A stretch of 64,000 bases of DNA from positions 1-64,000 of the forward strand of contig JAGXRF010000132.1 of the NCBI GenBank assembly GCA_018335925.1, read 5' to 3'. Below are positions 39,055 to 47,906 of the stretch, piece after piece. Numbering within the stretch: the first letter of the stretch is position 1; every line of letters starts with the position of its first letter. Under the pieces are notes generated by a model that did no database searches, had not been told where the DNA came from, and saw only the letters and a program-made list of their open reading frames with translations. The stretch comes from Flavobacteriales bacterium (GTDB lineage: Bacteria > Bacteroidota > Bacteroidia > Flavobacteriales > Flavobacteriaceae). A program made the translations under genes and the position numbers.

Positions 39055-39181
39055 AATAATTGAATTTATAAGGTTGAGCTTGTTTTCTTTTAACTTTTTC
39101 CAGCCTACTTATTAGATATAATTCACCCATTTTGGGCTAGTGCTCTACTTTTTTATTTCTTTATTTTTGAGAAAAAACACA

Positions 39182-39925
39182 ATGAAGATTTTCATATCAC
39201 TTCTTTTATTCCTCTTAAGCAGTTTTTCTTTTTCACAATCTATAATTAGGCCTGGAGCGGAATTTGAATCCAAGTGGCTTACTGATAGAAATTGGAAAAT
39301 GAATATGACCATGCGCGCTAATGGGAACTCCAGAGATCTGGGTGTGATTCATTATGCCTGGATAAAAGATGGAGTCAATTATGACATAATCACAGATGTA
39401 ATTCTTCCCGGTCTTCCCCCAAAAAGTTGGATTGATTCATTGGAAATTAGTTCAAAAACGCTTGCTCCAAAAAGACATAAATCCACCAATATGCAACGGG
39501 ATATTCTGATAGAATACGCGAAATCCATCAGTGGATACTATCTGGATAAGCGGAAGAACGTTTCCACACCTTTTACCTATGATTTGGATTCACCTGTTTT
39601 TGACTCAGGATTTTACTTCTTTCTTCTTCAGCTTTTGCCGCTGGAGACGTTATCAACCCCATCCGAAATCGGAATATTTGACTTTAAACCCGAGGGGAAT
39701 CAAGGTGCTTTGAAAGCTTTTGTTACCTCGGTGGAAAGCGGAATTTACGAGTCGCCTTCGGGTGAGAAAACCGAAGTTTGGATTGTAAAATCATACGATA
39801 CCATCGGAAGGGGAGAGCAAACAAACTCTTACATCTCCAAATCAACAAGGGATATTCTAAAACAGGAAACTTTGGATAAAGAGGGAAATGGGATGGTTCT
39901 TGAAAGGATTTGGGAAGAAAAGTAG
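39182..39925 (+). CDS. Exported DUF3108-like hypothetical protein
   Basis: 248 aa with a signal peptide ending near FSFSQS. The remainder looks like a periplasmic or outer-membrane-associated beta-rich protein with features of the DUF3108 group: paired statements such as GVIHYAWIKDGVNYDIITDV, a central WIDSLEISSKTLAP, and a C-terminal TEVWIVKSYDTIGRGE and DILKQETLDKEG. The function is unknown. A GTG at 39140 would extend the frame by 14 residues, but the ATG at 39182 gives a standard signal peptide and is chosen. The gene stands alone after the terminator at 39025. Confidence 0.75.
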   Translation: MKIFISLLLFLLSSFSFSQSIIRPGAEFESKWLTDRNWKMNMTMRANGNSRDLGVIHYAWIKDGVNYDIITDVILPGLPPKSWIDSLEISSKTLAPKRHKSTNMQRDILIEYAKSISGYYLDKRKNVSTPFTYDLDSPVFDSGFYFFLLQLLPLETLSTPSEIGIFDFKPEGNQGALKAFVTSVESGIYESPSGEKTEVWIVKSYDTIGRGEQTNSYISKSTRDILKQETLDKEGNGMVLERIWEEK

Positions 39926-40139
39926 ACCCTTTTGCCAAACTTTCCTTTTGATTGTAGGTGAGTTGGGTTTCAAGGTTAAGTCATTGTGAATTACTTGTCT
40001 ATAAGTATAACAGAAATATAGGTTTCATTTGGTTTGATTAATTGTTGATGAGTTGCTTTATCCGTGGGGCACTTGATTATTAGTGCCCATAGTTTTTGGA
40101 GGGATTTTGTCTAAGTAGTTTTAATGGTTTTAGGGTGTA

Positions 40140-40828
40140 ACCAGGTATGGTCAGATAAATGATTATATTAGGAAGAGGTATAAAAATAATTTCTGGTTAC
40201 AGTTATTGGTTATACTTACCAGATATGCATTTGGTACAGCATTTGTTTTTACATCTTTAATCAAAATTAAGGGCAAGCGATTGACCAGTGAAAGTCAAGA
40301 GGATGCTGCCTTTGGGACTATTGGTAATTTTTTCGAGGCCATGTACCAAACTGGTCTTTTTTGGGGGTTTTTGGGTTAGGCCCAGCTAGTTTCTGGTTTC
40401 CTGTTGATGACTCATCATTTTAGCAAGCTAGGTGCAGCAATTAACTTTGGAATCCTGCTCAACGTCTTTGTAATTACCATTTCTATGGATTTTAATTTTA
40501 CCCCGGTAATAACCTTTTCTATGCTCTTGGCTAATCTTGGGCTTATTTTTTGGCATTGTGGAGAATTGAAATCCTTTTTAAATTTACCCTATGTTCCTGA
40601 TTCCGCTGGAAGGGAAGAGAATAAGACAACCCAGAAAGTTACCGGTTGGGCTTTATTTTAACATACAGCAGGTTACAAGGCTTTTTTGACTTTTACGATA
40701 TTTTTTTCTGGGCAGTAGGTGAAATGCTAATTGGATTAAATGCACTTCTCTTTCGTTTCTTTGACCAGTCGGTCTCGATACCTGCTCGATTTTATCCTGA
40801 TTTTTTACTCACCAGATTTGATGTTTGA
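40140..40828 (+). pseudogene. Broken DoxX-like membrane protein gene
   Basis: A conceptual protein can be followed from about 40140 through QINDYIRKRYKNNFWLQLLV, LTRYAFGTAFVFTSLIKIKG and GNFFEAMYQTGLFWGFLG to an in-frame TAG at 40377-40379. It continues in the same frame (AQLVSGFLLMTHHFSKLGAA, VFVITISMDFNFTPVIT, LGLIFWHCGE) to about 40655. There a frameshift moves it to RLQGFFDFYDIFFWAVGEML, ending at 40828. The start codon is also missing. The four-helix pattern and the MTxxF.TLGA / NVFVIT.S.DF motifs fit DoxX-like proteins. It is a clear loss-of-function gene with at least one nonsense mutation and one frameshift. Confidence 0.7.
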
Positions 40829-41150
40829 CGATTTTCAATTCTACTGAGCTCGCCTTAATTGATGATTTATTTTTGATGGGTTTTAAAGCCTACAATTCAG
40901 GAGGAACCCTTGAAATTGCTTGTGATAAGGATATCTCCCGGTAACTGTAGCAGAAACTGATTAAATCTCGAGCGTGCTGAACTGCTAATAATCTGGTTTG
41001 GAGCCTGAATTCTGATGGTCCTCGATTGCTCCGGAAATTCAATAAACAAGTAGTTAAGTCTTTGGTCTTTTTGAATTTCCAAACCTTAATGATGTCTTTT
41101 TAAACTACTGTTGGAATTCAATAATTCATTGGATGGTTTTTGCTAGAACA
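40829..41150. other. Gene-less stretch at the left border of the mobilizable element
   Basis: No gene, tRNA or direct-repeat attachment site could be identified. If the element has a left end it should lie in or near this stretch. Confidence 0.35.
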
Positions 41151-41501
41151 TTATTTTTTCAAATCTTGATTGAGATTTGACTTGACTTTTTTAACACGTT
41201 GATTATTCTTTTTAAAAAAGAAATCAGTCGCCTCATCCCCCCGTTTCTCCAGGACCTTTTTTAAATCTTCCTGGCTGTAATAGATTACTCCTCCTAGCCG
41301 GGTAAAGGGGATCATTTTTCGATTCCTTAACGTCTGTAGGGTTCCCGGAGATATCTGAAGAAGCTTTTGCACATCTTTGGATTTGACCCATTTTCGGTCT
41401 TCCTTAATTTCATTTTTAGGTTGTAATAAGGTTTTGATTTCAGAAAGGAGTTCTCTTTTAAGATTTTCCAAATCAGCCCGTGTAATCAATTCTATTTCCA
41501 T
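41151..41501 (-). CDS. Helix-turn-helix (excisionase-like) DNA-binding protein
   Basis: 116 aa. An N-terminal helical region (residues 1-35, with many Leu and Glu) is followed by a MerR/excisionase-type winged helix: VKSKDVQKLLQISPGTLQTL, then RNRKMIPFTRLGGVIYYSQE and DLKKVLEKRG. A very basic tail closes the protein. Such proteins are standard parts of Bacteroidota mobilizable and conjugative elements, as excision or replication regulators. It is transcribed away from the mob operon, behind the small gene at 41519. Confidence 0.8.
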   Translation of the reverse strand: MEIELITRADLENLKRELLSEIKTLLQPKNEIKEDRKWVKSKDVQKLLQISPGTLQTLRNRKMIPFTRLGGVIYYSQEDLKKVLEKRGDEATDFFFKKNNQRVKKVKSNLNQDLKK

Positions 41502-41518
41502 TGGTCATGTATTAGTGG

Positions 41519-41704
41519 CTAAAACTTAAAGGGTTGTTTTCTTTTTTTTTCAGTAGTAAAAACCAATAAGGTAAAACGGGTCTGAAGTTTTTGTGTCCAA
41601 TCAGGTAGTCTAGTTGGTGGTGGAATAATTTTTTTTGGCTCCATTTTTTTTTCCTGAAGGTGAGCTACTACTGAATATTTCTTTGAAATGTTTTTCAGTT
41701 TCAT
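41519..41704 (-). CDS. Small basic hypothetical protein (61 aa)
   Basis: A lysine-rich frame (MKLKNISKKYSVVAHLQEKK) ending 17 bp before the HTH gene on the same strand. No family is recognised. The spacing supports a two-gene transcript, but composition alone does not prove it is translated. Confidence 0.4.
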   Translation of the reverse strand: MKLKNISKKYSVVAHLQEKKMEPKKIIPPPTRLPDWTQKLQTRFTLLVFTTEKKRKQPFKF

Positions 41705-41728
41705 GGTCCAACTAAACCACTATTAACC

Positions 41729-41944
41729 ATGATACACGACCAATTAGAGTACCTGCGCCCTGCCTTCAAAACCCCGAGTTTGGAGGATGTTCAAGATTAT
41801 TTTGCAACCCGCGATTTCTCAGGAGAAGAAGGGGAAGTATTTTTCTTTTACTACCAAGGAATGGGATGGACAAATGAAAACGGAAGTCCCATCAGAGACT
41901 GGAAAGCAGCCGCTTCCCGATGGCTTTGGAATCTTGAAAACTGA
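41729..41944 (+). CDS. Small hypothetical protein of the mobilizable element (71 aa)
   Basis: An acidic protein with a C-terminal motif FFFYYQGMGWTNENGSPIRD followed by WKAAASRWLWNLE. The pattern aromatic-YY-x-GW...G..I.DWK.A...W resembles the C-terminal module of DnaT-like and phage or plasmid replication proteins. It sits immediately before the candidate oriT and mob genes, and a hairpin follows it at 41979-42010. The role is unknown; a part in replication or relaxosome formation is a guess. Confidence 0.6.
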   Translation: MIHDQLEYLRPAFKTPSLEDVQDYFATRDFSGEEGEVFFFYYQGMGWTNENGSPIRDWKAAASRWLWNLEN

Positions 41945-41978
41945 AGGATGGGATGCAAAGCTGCCGATTTTAATGCAT

Positions 41979-42155
41979 CTGCCCCGGCCGTTTTGATTCA
42001 GTCGGGGCAGCTGTTTTCAAATCTTGGAAACCAAGCCCCTGCAAGGGGAAGTACTGCGCCCCGGTGCAGTAAGCAAGATGTAGGATTGTCTACAACAATC
42101 CGCCTTGGGCTTGCTCCGGAGTCGCATTCTCAAATTCTAAAAAACGCAAGTTTTA
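41979..42155 (+). other. Candidate origin of transfer (oriT) region
   Basis: A non-coding stretch directly before the MobC and relaxase genes with four inverted repeats: CTGCCCCG/CGGGGCAG (41979-41986 and 42003-42010), CCCCT/AGGGG (42036-42048), TACTGC/GCAGTA (42052-42071) and GGATTGT/ACAATCC (42083-42101, loop CTACA). Several hairpins in a short G+C-richer stretch upstream of the relaxosome genes is the usual form of an oriT. The nick site is not identified. The first hairpin may instead terminate the small gene at 41729. Confidence 0.55.
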
Positions 42156-42563
42156 ATGACTAAAAAACATTCTAAACCATTGTCTAAGGGGTTCCCTCGA
42201 AAGATAGAAGGTCGGATTTCAGAATCCCGGTATCAGGAATTAGTGAAGGTTTTGGACAAAGATTCTTCCCTGACCATGAGTGAACTGATTCGAAGGATTT
42301 TGCAAAATCAACCCATCCGTATCCAAGTCCGGGATCGAAGTGTATCAGATCTGATCGAAGTGTTGATTTCAATAGACAGTCAATTAAAGAAGATAGGTAT
42401 CAACCTCAATCAGGTGGTAAAATCCTTTCATGGAAATTCAAGCACTATTGAGAAATTTCTCTTGGGGAAAAAACTTCTGGCTTTCCAACATGAACTGGGA
42501 AATGAGCTGACAAACTTGGGTGAGGTATTGGCTAAAATTCAGGTTCTGTGGTTGTCCGAATAA
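42156..42563 (+). CDS. MobC-like relaxosome accessory protein
   Basis: 135 aa. The basic N-terminus is followed by a ribbon-helix-helix-like stretch (RISESRYQELVKVLDKDSSL then TMSELIRRIL) and the MobC/BmgB signature region SIDSQLKKIGINLNQVVKSF. Such proteins bind oriT and load the relaxase. It starts right after the hairpin cluster and overlaps the relaxase gene by 16 bp, so translation is coupled. Confidence 0.87.
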   Translation: MTKKHSKPLSKGFPRKIEGRISESRYQELVKVLDKDSSLTMSELIRRILQNQPIRIQVRDRSVSDLIEVLISIDSQLKKIGINLNQVVKSFHGNSSTIEKFLLGKKLLAFQHELGNELTNLGEVLAKIQVLWLSE

Positions 42564-43795
42564 GTACAGGAAAATCGATTCAGGGTGTCGTTCGCTACAA
42601 CGAGACCAAACGAAATCAATCTATGGCCCAATTGATCGGATCACAGGGGTTTGCAAAAGGAGTGGAGAATTTAGCGGTCAGTCAACTGGTCAAGAGGTTT
42701 GAAATGTTAACCTCGCTCAACCGAAGAACCAAAACCAACGCAGTTCATATTTCCATCAACTTCTCCCCGGGTGAAAAATTTTCGGAAGATAAATTGAATG
42801 CCATCAGTAAATCCTATTTGGATAAGATTGGTTTTGGTGATCAGCCTTACCTGGTCTATCAGCATCAGGACGCTGGCCATCCACATGTTCATCTGGTCAC
42901 GGTGAATATCAACCGGGAAGGCAAACGGATCGAAACCCATAATCTGGGAAGAGATCAGTCCGAAAAGGCGAGAAAGGAAATTGAGTTGGAGTTTGGTCTG
43001 GTGCCTGCTGAAAAGCAGCAACGAATAGGTCCTAGCCTTCAGGAGTTGGGCAGGGTTGTTTATGGGAAAGAAACCTCTAAGTCAAGTATCCATACTGTGC
43101 TTAACCAGGTCTGGAATAATTACGCATTTACCTCCTTGGGGGAGTACAATGCGATCCTTTCCAGTTTTGGGATCACGGCCTACCGCGGTGAAAAAGACTC
43201 ACAGCGCTACCAACGAGGAGGCTTGGTTTATCATGTGCTGGACGAAAAGGGAAGGAGAAAAGGGGTGCCCATAAAGGCGAGTAGTTTTTATTTGAAACCT
43301 ACCCTCAAAAAACTGGAGCGTAAGTTTTTAATGAATCAGGGTAAAAAGGATCAGCTCCTTGAGACCGTTAAGGCTAGGGTTTCGGGAATTCTGCCCAAAA
43401 GTAATTCCCTAGACCAATTCTCAGAGAACCTGAAGAAGAAAGGTGTGCATCTGGTACTTAACCATACCCAAGAGGGAAAGATTTTTGGAGCGACTTATGT
43501 GGACCATGCTCACCGGATTGGAATGAAAGGCTCGGATTTAGGGAGGGAATTTGGTGCCCACGGATTAGCGGAACGCTTTGGACTGCTTTCGGCAGGGGAT
43601 AGGGTTCCAAAAGTAATACCCACTGCCAAAGAGGTGGAAACGGATGGATTATCTATTCTTGAAAATCGAATTCCCGAGGTGGTGGCGACTCTTGACCTTC
43701 CGGTTCAGTTTTCAGATTCGCCTTTCCAAGGTTCTCCTTTTGGAAGTAGGAAGAAAAGGAAAAGAAAGAAAAAGGACCAAAAGGGGGATTCATGA
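42548..43795 (+). CDS. MOBP-type relaxase (mobilization nuclease)
   Basis: 415 aa. The metal-binding HUH motif is seen as His106, His111, His113 and His115 (YQHQDAGHPHVHLV). The N-terminal Tyr17 (GVVRYNETK) is a candidate nicking tyrosine. The enzyme should cleave one strand at oriT, stay covalently attached and pilot transfer. It resembles BmgA-class relaxases of Bacteroides mobilizable transposons. The GTG start at 42548 lies inside the MobC gene. The 3' end overlaps the coupling-protein start (ATGA). The C-terminus is very basic (SRKKRKRKKKDQKG). The gene appears intact. Confidence 0.9.
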   Translation: MVVRISTGKSIQGVVRYNETKRNQSMAQLIGSQGFAKGVENLAVSQLVKRFEMLTSLNRRTKTNAVHISINFSPGEKFSEDKLNAISKSYLDKIGFGDQPYLVYQHQDAGHPHVHLVTVNINREGKRIETHNLGRDQSEKARKEIELEFGLVPAEKQQRIGPSLQELGRVVYGKETSKSSIHTVLNQVWNNYAFTSLGEYNAILSSFGITAYRGEKDSQRYQRGGLVYHVLDEKGRRKGVPIKASSFYLKPTLKKLERKFLMNQGKKDQLLETVKARVSGILPKSNSLDQFSENLKKKGVHLVLNHTQEGKIFGATYVDHAHRIGMKGSDLGREFGAHGLAERFGLLSAGDRVPKVIPTAKEVETDGLSILENRIPEVVATLDLPVQFSDSPFQGSPFGSRKKRKRKKKDQKGDS

Positions 43796-45759
43796 ACACA
43801 GGAGAGAATCAGGAGGGATTAAAAAAAATCTTGGATTTTACCCGTTTGGGATCCTTGGTGGTATTGGGTATCCATACCTATCTGATTGCGTATTCTCAAT
43901 TGCATTCGTGGGCTTTGACTCACGAATGGATTGACTTTTTATTAGCCCAGATCGGAAAGACAGGATTATTCCAGGGAACTGTTAGGATACGCATTTTGGC
44001 CTTGGGCTTGCTGTGGATTTCCTTGCTTGGTGCAAAAGGAAAAAAAGACCCTGATCTAAACTGGAAGCGCTTGGTATTTTGGTTTTTGTTTTGGAATCTG
44101 GTTTTTGTATTTGCCGAACCAGGGGTTCGGATGATGCAATGGGGCAAACTGGTTTACCTTGCAGGCATTGGGATGGCCTGGATGGGAGTGTTGACGGTGG
44201 GAGGAAAGTTAAGTCGGGTAATCCGGGATGGGTTTTCGCCTGAAGTATTCAATCACCTGAATGAAACTTTTCCCCAAGAGCAAAGGCTGTTGGAAAATGA
44301 CTATTCGGTCAATCTTCCCACACGGTTCAGGGTTCAAAAGAAGGTCTTTTCCGGTTGGTTGAATATCATCAATCCCTTTCGGGCTACCCTTGTGGTTGGA
44401 ACTCCAGGGGCAGGCAAGTCATATTTTGTCATCCGTCACATCATCACTCAACACTTGAGCAAAGGCTTCTCGATGTTCGTCTATGACTTCAAATACGATG
44501 ACTTGTCCAGAATCGCTTACAATAACCTGATCAAAAATCGATTGTCCTATTCCATTTTTCCCAAGTTCTACACAATCAATTTTGATAACCTGGAAACCAG
44601 TCATCGCTGCAATCCACTGGAGCCAAGTTCGATGACAGATATTACCGATGCTTCAGAATCATCCCGAACAATTATGCTGGGGCTAAACAGGGAATGGATC
44701 AAGAAACAAGGAGATTTCTTTGTGGAGTCTCCAATTAATTTTGTTACGGCAGTAATCTGGTTTTTAAAGAAGTACCGAAGCGGGAAGTATTGTACTCTGC
44801 CTCACGTGATCGAGTTGATGCAGGTGGAATATCCCAAGCTGTTTTCGGTCTTGCGGACCGAACCGGAGATTGAGGTTCTGATCAATCCCTTTGTTTCAGC
44901 CTTCCTTCACGGTGCTGCCGAACAGCTGGAAGGACAGATTGCCAGTGCCAAAATTACCATGGCCAGGCTGGCATCTCCCCAACTTTATTATGTCCTAAGC
45001 CAAAGTGAGTTTACCCTGGATCTGAACAATCCTGCTGAACCCAAGGTCATCTGCATGGGGAACAATCCTCAAAAGCAGCAGGTCTACGGGGCCGTACTTT
45101 CCTTGTATATCTCCAGGATCACCAAGCTGGTCAATCGGAAAAATTGCCTAAAGTCCAGTCTCATCTTTGATGAGTTTCCAACAATCTATTTCAATGGGAT
45201 TGATTCCCTGATTGCCACGGCGCGTTCCAATAAGGTGGCAACTACCCTAGGGGTTCAGGATTACAGCCAGCTAAAAAAGGACTATGGTAGAGAACAGGCA
45301 GAAGTCATTATGAATACGGTGGGAAATATTATCTCAGGCCAGGTTTTGGGAGATACAGCGAAGCAGATTTCTGACCGCATCGGAAAAATCAACCAAGTGA
45401 GGAGAAGTCTGTCCATCAATTCGGGGGATACTTCCATCAGCCATTCTACTCAGTTGGAATTGGCAGTACCTCCATCGACCATTTCACAGCTTTCCTCCGG
45501 CCAGTTTGTGGGAATAGTAGCGGATGATCCTACCCAAAAGATTGAACTCAAGTCCTTTCACTGTGAGATTCAGAATGATCATAAAGCTTTAGCCCTTGAA
45601 GAAAAAGGCTATCAGCCCATCCCTCAAGTCAGGAAACTGAGTGGGGAAGAAGTCCTTGAAAACTACCGATGGATCAAAGCCGAAGTCCGTCAGCTGATCG
45701 AGGAAGAATTGGAACGGATGATGGATACGCCGGGGCTGACGGGATTGATGATCAAGTAA
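43792..45759 (+). CDS. TraG/VirD4-type coupling protein
   Basis: A 655-aa inner-membrane ATPase that links a relaxosome to a transfer channel. Four hydrophobic segments lie in residues about 15-140, then Walker A at residues 202-210 (GTPGAGKS) and Walker B at Asp460-Glu461 (SLIFDEFPTIYFNG), with ATARSNKVATTLGVQDYSQL as the usual T4CP follow-on motif. The start overlaps the relaxase stop by 4 bp. No type IV secretion channel genes are present, so transfer would need a helper element. Confidence 0.9.
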   Translation: MNTGENQEGLKKILDFTRLGSLVVLGIHTYLIAYSQLHSWALTHEWIDFLLAQIGKTGLFQGTVRIRILALGLLWISLLGAKGKKDPDLNWKRLVFWFLFWNLVFVFAEPGVRMMQWGKLVYLAGIGMAWMGVLTVGGKLSRVIRDGFSPEVFNHLNETFPQEQRLLENDYSVNLPTRFRVQKKVFSGWLNIINPFRATLVVGTPGAGKSYFVIRHIITQHLSKGFSMFVYDFKYDDLSRIAYNNLIKNRLSYSIFPKFYTINFDNLETSHRCNPLEPSSMTDITDASESSRTIMLGLNREWIKKQGDFFVESPINFVTAVIWFLKKYRSGKYCTLPHVIELMQVEYPKLFSVLRTEPEIEVLINPFVSAFLHGAAEQLEGQIASAKITMARLASPQLYYVLSQSEFTLDLNNPAEPKVICMGNNPQKQQVYGAVLSLYISRITKLVNRKNCLKSSLIFDEFPTIYFNGIDSLIATARSNKVATTLGVQDYSQLKKDYGREQAEVIMNTVGNIISGQVLGDTAKQISDRIGKINQVRRSLSINSGDTSISHSTQLELAVPPSTISQLSSGQFVGIVADDPTQKIELKSFHCEIQNDHKALALEEKGYQPIPQVRKLSGEEVLENYRWIKAEVRQLIEEELERMMDTPGLTGLMIK

Positions 45760-45794
45760 TCGAAAGAAGATGTTTGGAAGTTTACACTTTGACT

Positions 45795-46694
45795 CTAATC
45801 ATTTATATAGTCTTTCAAACTCATATATATCTGTGAGTGCTTTGCCGGGTTGTTTTTCTTTAAGATTTCAAGATTTTGGAATTTCCATCGGATTGATGGA
45901 TAATTTACATAATCATAGGTCTTCCAGACGGGTGTTGCATTCTCAAATTGTAAAAGAAATTCTTTATCCTCCTTAGTCAAATTTGACTTAATCAGGTCGA
46001 TTAGATTTATTCTTGTTTGATCATATTCCTCATAAGTAAATGGTTCTAGGGTCATGCCATTGAACTGAAGTTCCATTGCTTTTCTTTGATCAAAAAAATT
46101 GGGTTTTAGTAGCTCAAAAATTGGGCGTTCACTTCCCAGTAAGCAATACAGAAATCCGGGAATAATTTTTTCTGAAATTCCTTCATGTTGAAGTAGGTAT
46201 TTGACGTCAAAAAGGTCTCTGGGATGCTGTCTGTTTAATGCAGCGCAGATTTTTCCCACATAAAGTTGTCCAAGCGGTACAATCTGAATTTCACAAAATG
46301 TTTCAAATTCCTCTTGCGCACGTTCGCATCAGGTCATCATTTCTGGCTTTGCAATCACTCCCCTTCCGATGAGGTTGACTTCCGGTTTGATAGAAGCTTC
46401 TTTAGTAGTGATCAGGAGCTTTCCAGTCTCCTTTTTTAGTAAAGCCGAAAGTCCCGGAATATTGGACTTCAGCTTGGTTTTTATTCTGAATCAGGCTTGA
46501 GCTATATTTTCGATGGTGCTGGGTCTGTCCTCTATAGGGAGATAGGTCAGGTCGATGTCCACAGAAAGCCTTGGCATATTTCTAATGAACAAATTTATTG
46601 CAGTTCCCCCATGCAACGCAAAGCAGCCTTCATGAGAAACTTCAGGTAGTACATATAGGCGTAATTTTACTTGGTTTTTATAGGTTTGATTCAT
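45795..46694 (-). pseudogene. AbiEii-family toxin gene broken by two in-frame TGA codons
   Basis: One frame, 300 codons long, encodes an AbiEii nucleotidyltransferase-like toxin: GCFALHGGTAINLFIRNMPR, SVDIDLTYLP, then FRIKTKLKSNIPGLSALLKK, LGQLYVGKICAALNRQHPRD and LFDVKYLLQHEGIS. TGA codons interrupt it at 46491-46493 and 46329-46331, with no frameshift between. The GG-T and D-x-D active-site motifs remain in the first piece. It would have followed its antitoxin gene (46678-47432) with a 17-bp overlap. It is a dead toxin within the mobilizable element, unless TGA is read through, for which there is no evidence. Confidence 0.82.
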
Positions 46695-47432
46695 TTTCTG
46701 CCAATTCGCTGGGAACTGTTATTTTATATTTCTTGATAAACGTTCCACCTGCCACCATACTTCTGGATCCTGAACCCAAATCTATTTTTTCCAAATCGAT
46801 GTGCTTGTACCAAGCGTGCCCTGATTTTTCGGCCAAGAATAGAAACAGTCTTTTTACCTTGATTGAATTGCATTCCACAAGCATTCTCTCGACTGTCTTT
46901 GGAACTAGGTTATTTAAACTTTCCATGAACTCATTGCATTCAATTAAACTTTGATTTTCTGGAGCTAGGTAAAGACATTCCATCATCGCCCTTATCGGAC
47001 CAGATATACGGATGGAGTAATTTTTTATTTGGAGATCCACCATATTCCACTCTTTTGGTAGAAAATTGCTGGAATGATAATTTAATTTTTCGTCCCACGG
47101 AAAGTTTAAAACCCACTTTGGAAGTAATTCTTCCCTCTGACCAAATAGCGTGAATCTTTTTTGTCGAATTCAAGGAAATGAGCTTTTCCAAGAAGACCTA
47201 ATGCAGATTTACCCCCGATATGAACAGACAGGTTAAGTTGATTTTGTAGCGCATAAATAGCTCCTTCAAGTTGAACAGACTCACCAGTACTTTTCATGGC
47301 ACCTTGTCAGATTGATTCCAGCCACTTACTTTTCCTGTATTTTTTTTCTAACTCCAGACTGTAGCCTTGATCCCTAAGCCAGGAGCTTACAAGTATGGTT
47401 TCTTGGGGAAGGTTTTGTAAGAGTTTGTTTAT
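46678..47432 (-). pseudogene. AbiEi-family antitoxin gene with a nonsense codon and a homopolymer frameshift
   Basis: The conceptual protein runs NKLLQNLPQETILVSSWLRD, GYSLELEKKYRKSKWLESI, TGA (47307-47309), QGAMKSTGESVQLEGAIYAL, VHIGGKSALGLLGKAHFLEF. Then comes a one-base frameshift in a six-base T-run (47157-47162, plus strand), followed by RFTLFGQREELLPKWVLNFP, NFLPKEWNMVDLQIKNYSIR, GPIRAMMECLYLAPE and VKRLFLFLAEKSGHAWYKHI, and an intact C-terminus. The expected start codon is ATA instead of ATG. This matches the AbiEi winged-helix antitoxin plus C-terminal domain. It is dead together with its toxin. Confidence 0.82.
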
Positions 47433-47736
47433 TTTTTATTTTAAAAAGGTACTTATGGTTACTTTTTGATTGATAAGGTGAACTATTCGAAAAAGCCTGT
47501 TTTTAAACCCATCCAAATTTGGCTCTATCTTAAAGTTTTTTGTAGTAGGTCTATCTGCTCTTATTTCATTAAGAGTATGTTTTTTGGGATTGTGGCTATA
47601 GCTAAGCTGGAACTGTGAACCCTCTTTATAATGTAGAAGATCCTTGTTTCTGTTCTATATGGCTTTTTTAAAACTGTATCAATCTGATTTTTAATGGACT
47701 GAATTAGTGAGGATGAATCCAAGCCGTTAGTCTTCT
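47433..47736. other. Gene-less stretch
   Basis: No gene found between the dead AbiEi gene and the 70-bp repeat. Confidence 0.4.
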
Positions 47737-47806
47737 CTACTCCCTGTTCCAGCCAAGTTAGCGGGGAGCGTGCACACGGGACAAGAGACTACGGCATAAA
47801 GCCACC
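47737..47806. repeat. 70-bp repeat, copy B, in the leader of the ArdC-like gene
   Basis: Matches 27997-28066 at about 90%. It lies 100 bp before the ArdC-like start codon and contains the hairpin GGC-ATAAA-GCC. It may be a leader regulatory element, a single-strand promoter, or an element-specific site such as a second origin. Confidence 0.75.
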
Positions 47807-47906
47807 GCTCTTCCTACGCCTTTTTATTCCGTTTCCTCTTGCCCTTAGTGCCCTCTTTCCGCTCGGGACTGCTGTATCAGTTCATTTCAACTTAAACCGT
47901 AAAAAG

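Noticed and set aside
38848..39136. Pair of TCACCCATTTTGGG motifs as transposon ends
   Set aside because: Only 14 bases, palindromic themselves, and the enclosed DNA has no transposase; they remain a minor note.
41948..42163. A 71-codon frame across the hairpin cluster before MobC
   Set aside because: Its composition follows the inverted repeats and it resembles no protein; the stretch is better explained as oriT.
45770..45976. A plus-strand frame after the coupling protein
   Set aside because: It is the antisense of the AbiEii pseudogene, whose own frame gives a clear family match.
45795..47432. Recoding of TGA as an amino acid in the AbiE genes
   Set aside because: There is also a frameshift and a lost start codon, and no element supporting read-through was seen; other genes here use TGA as a normal stop.
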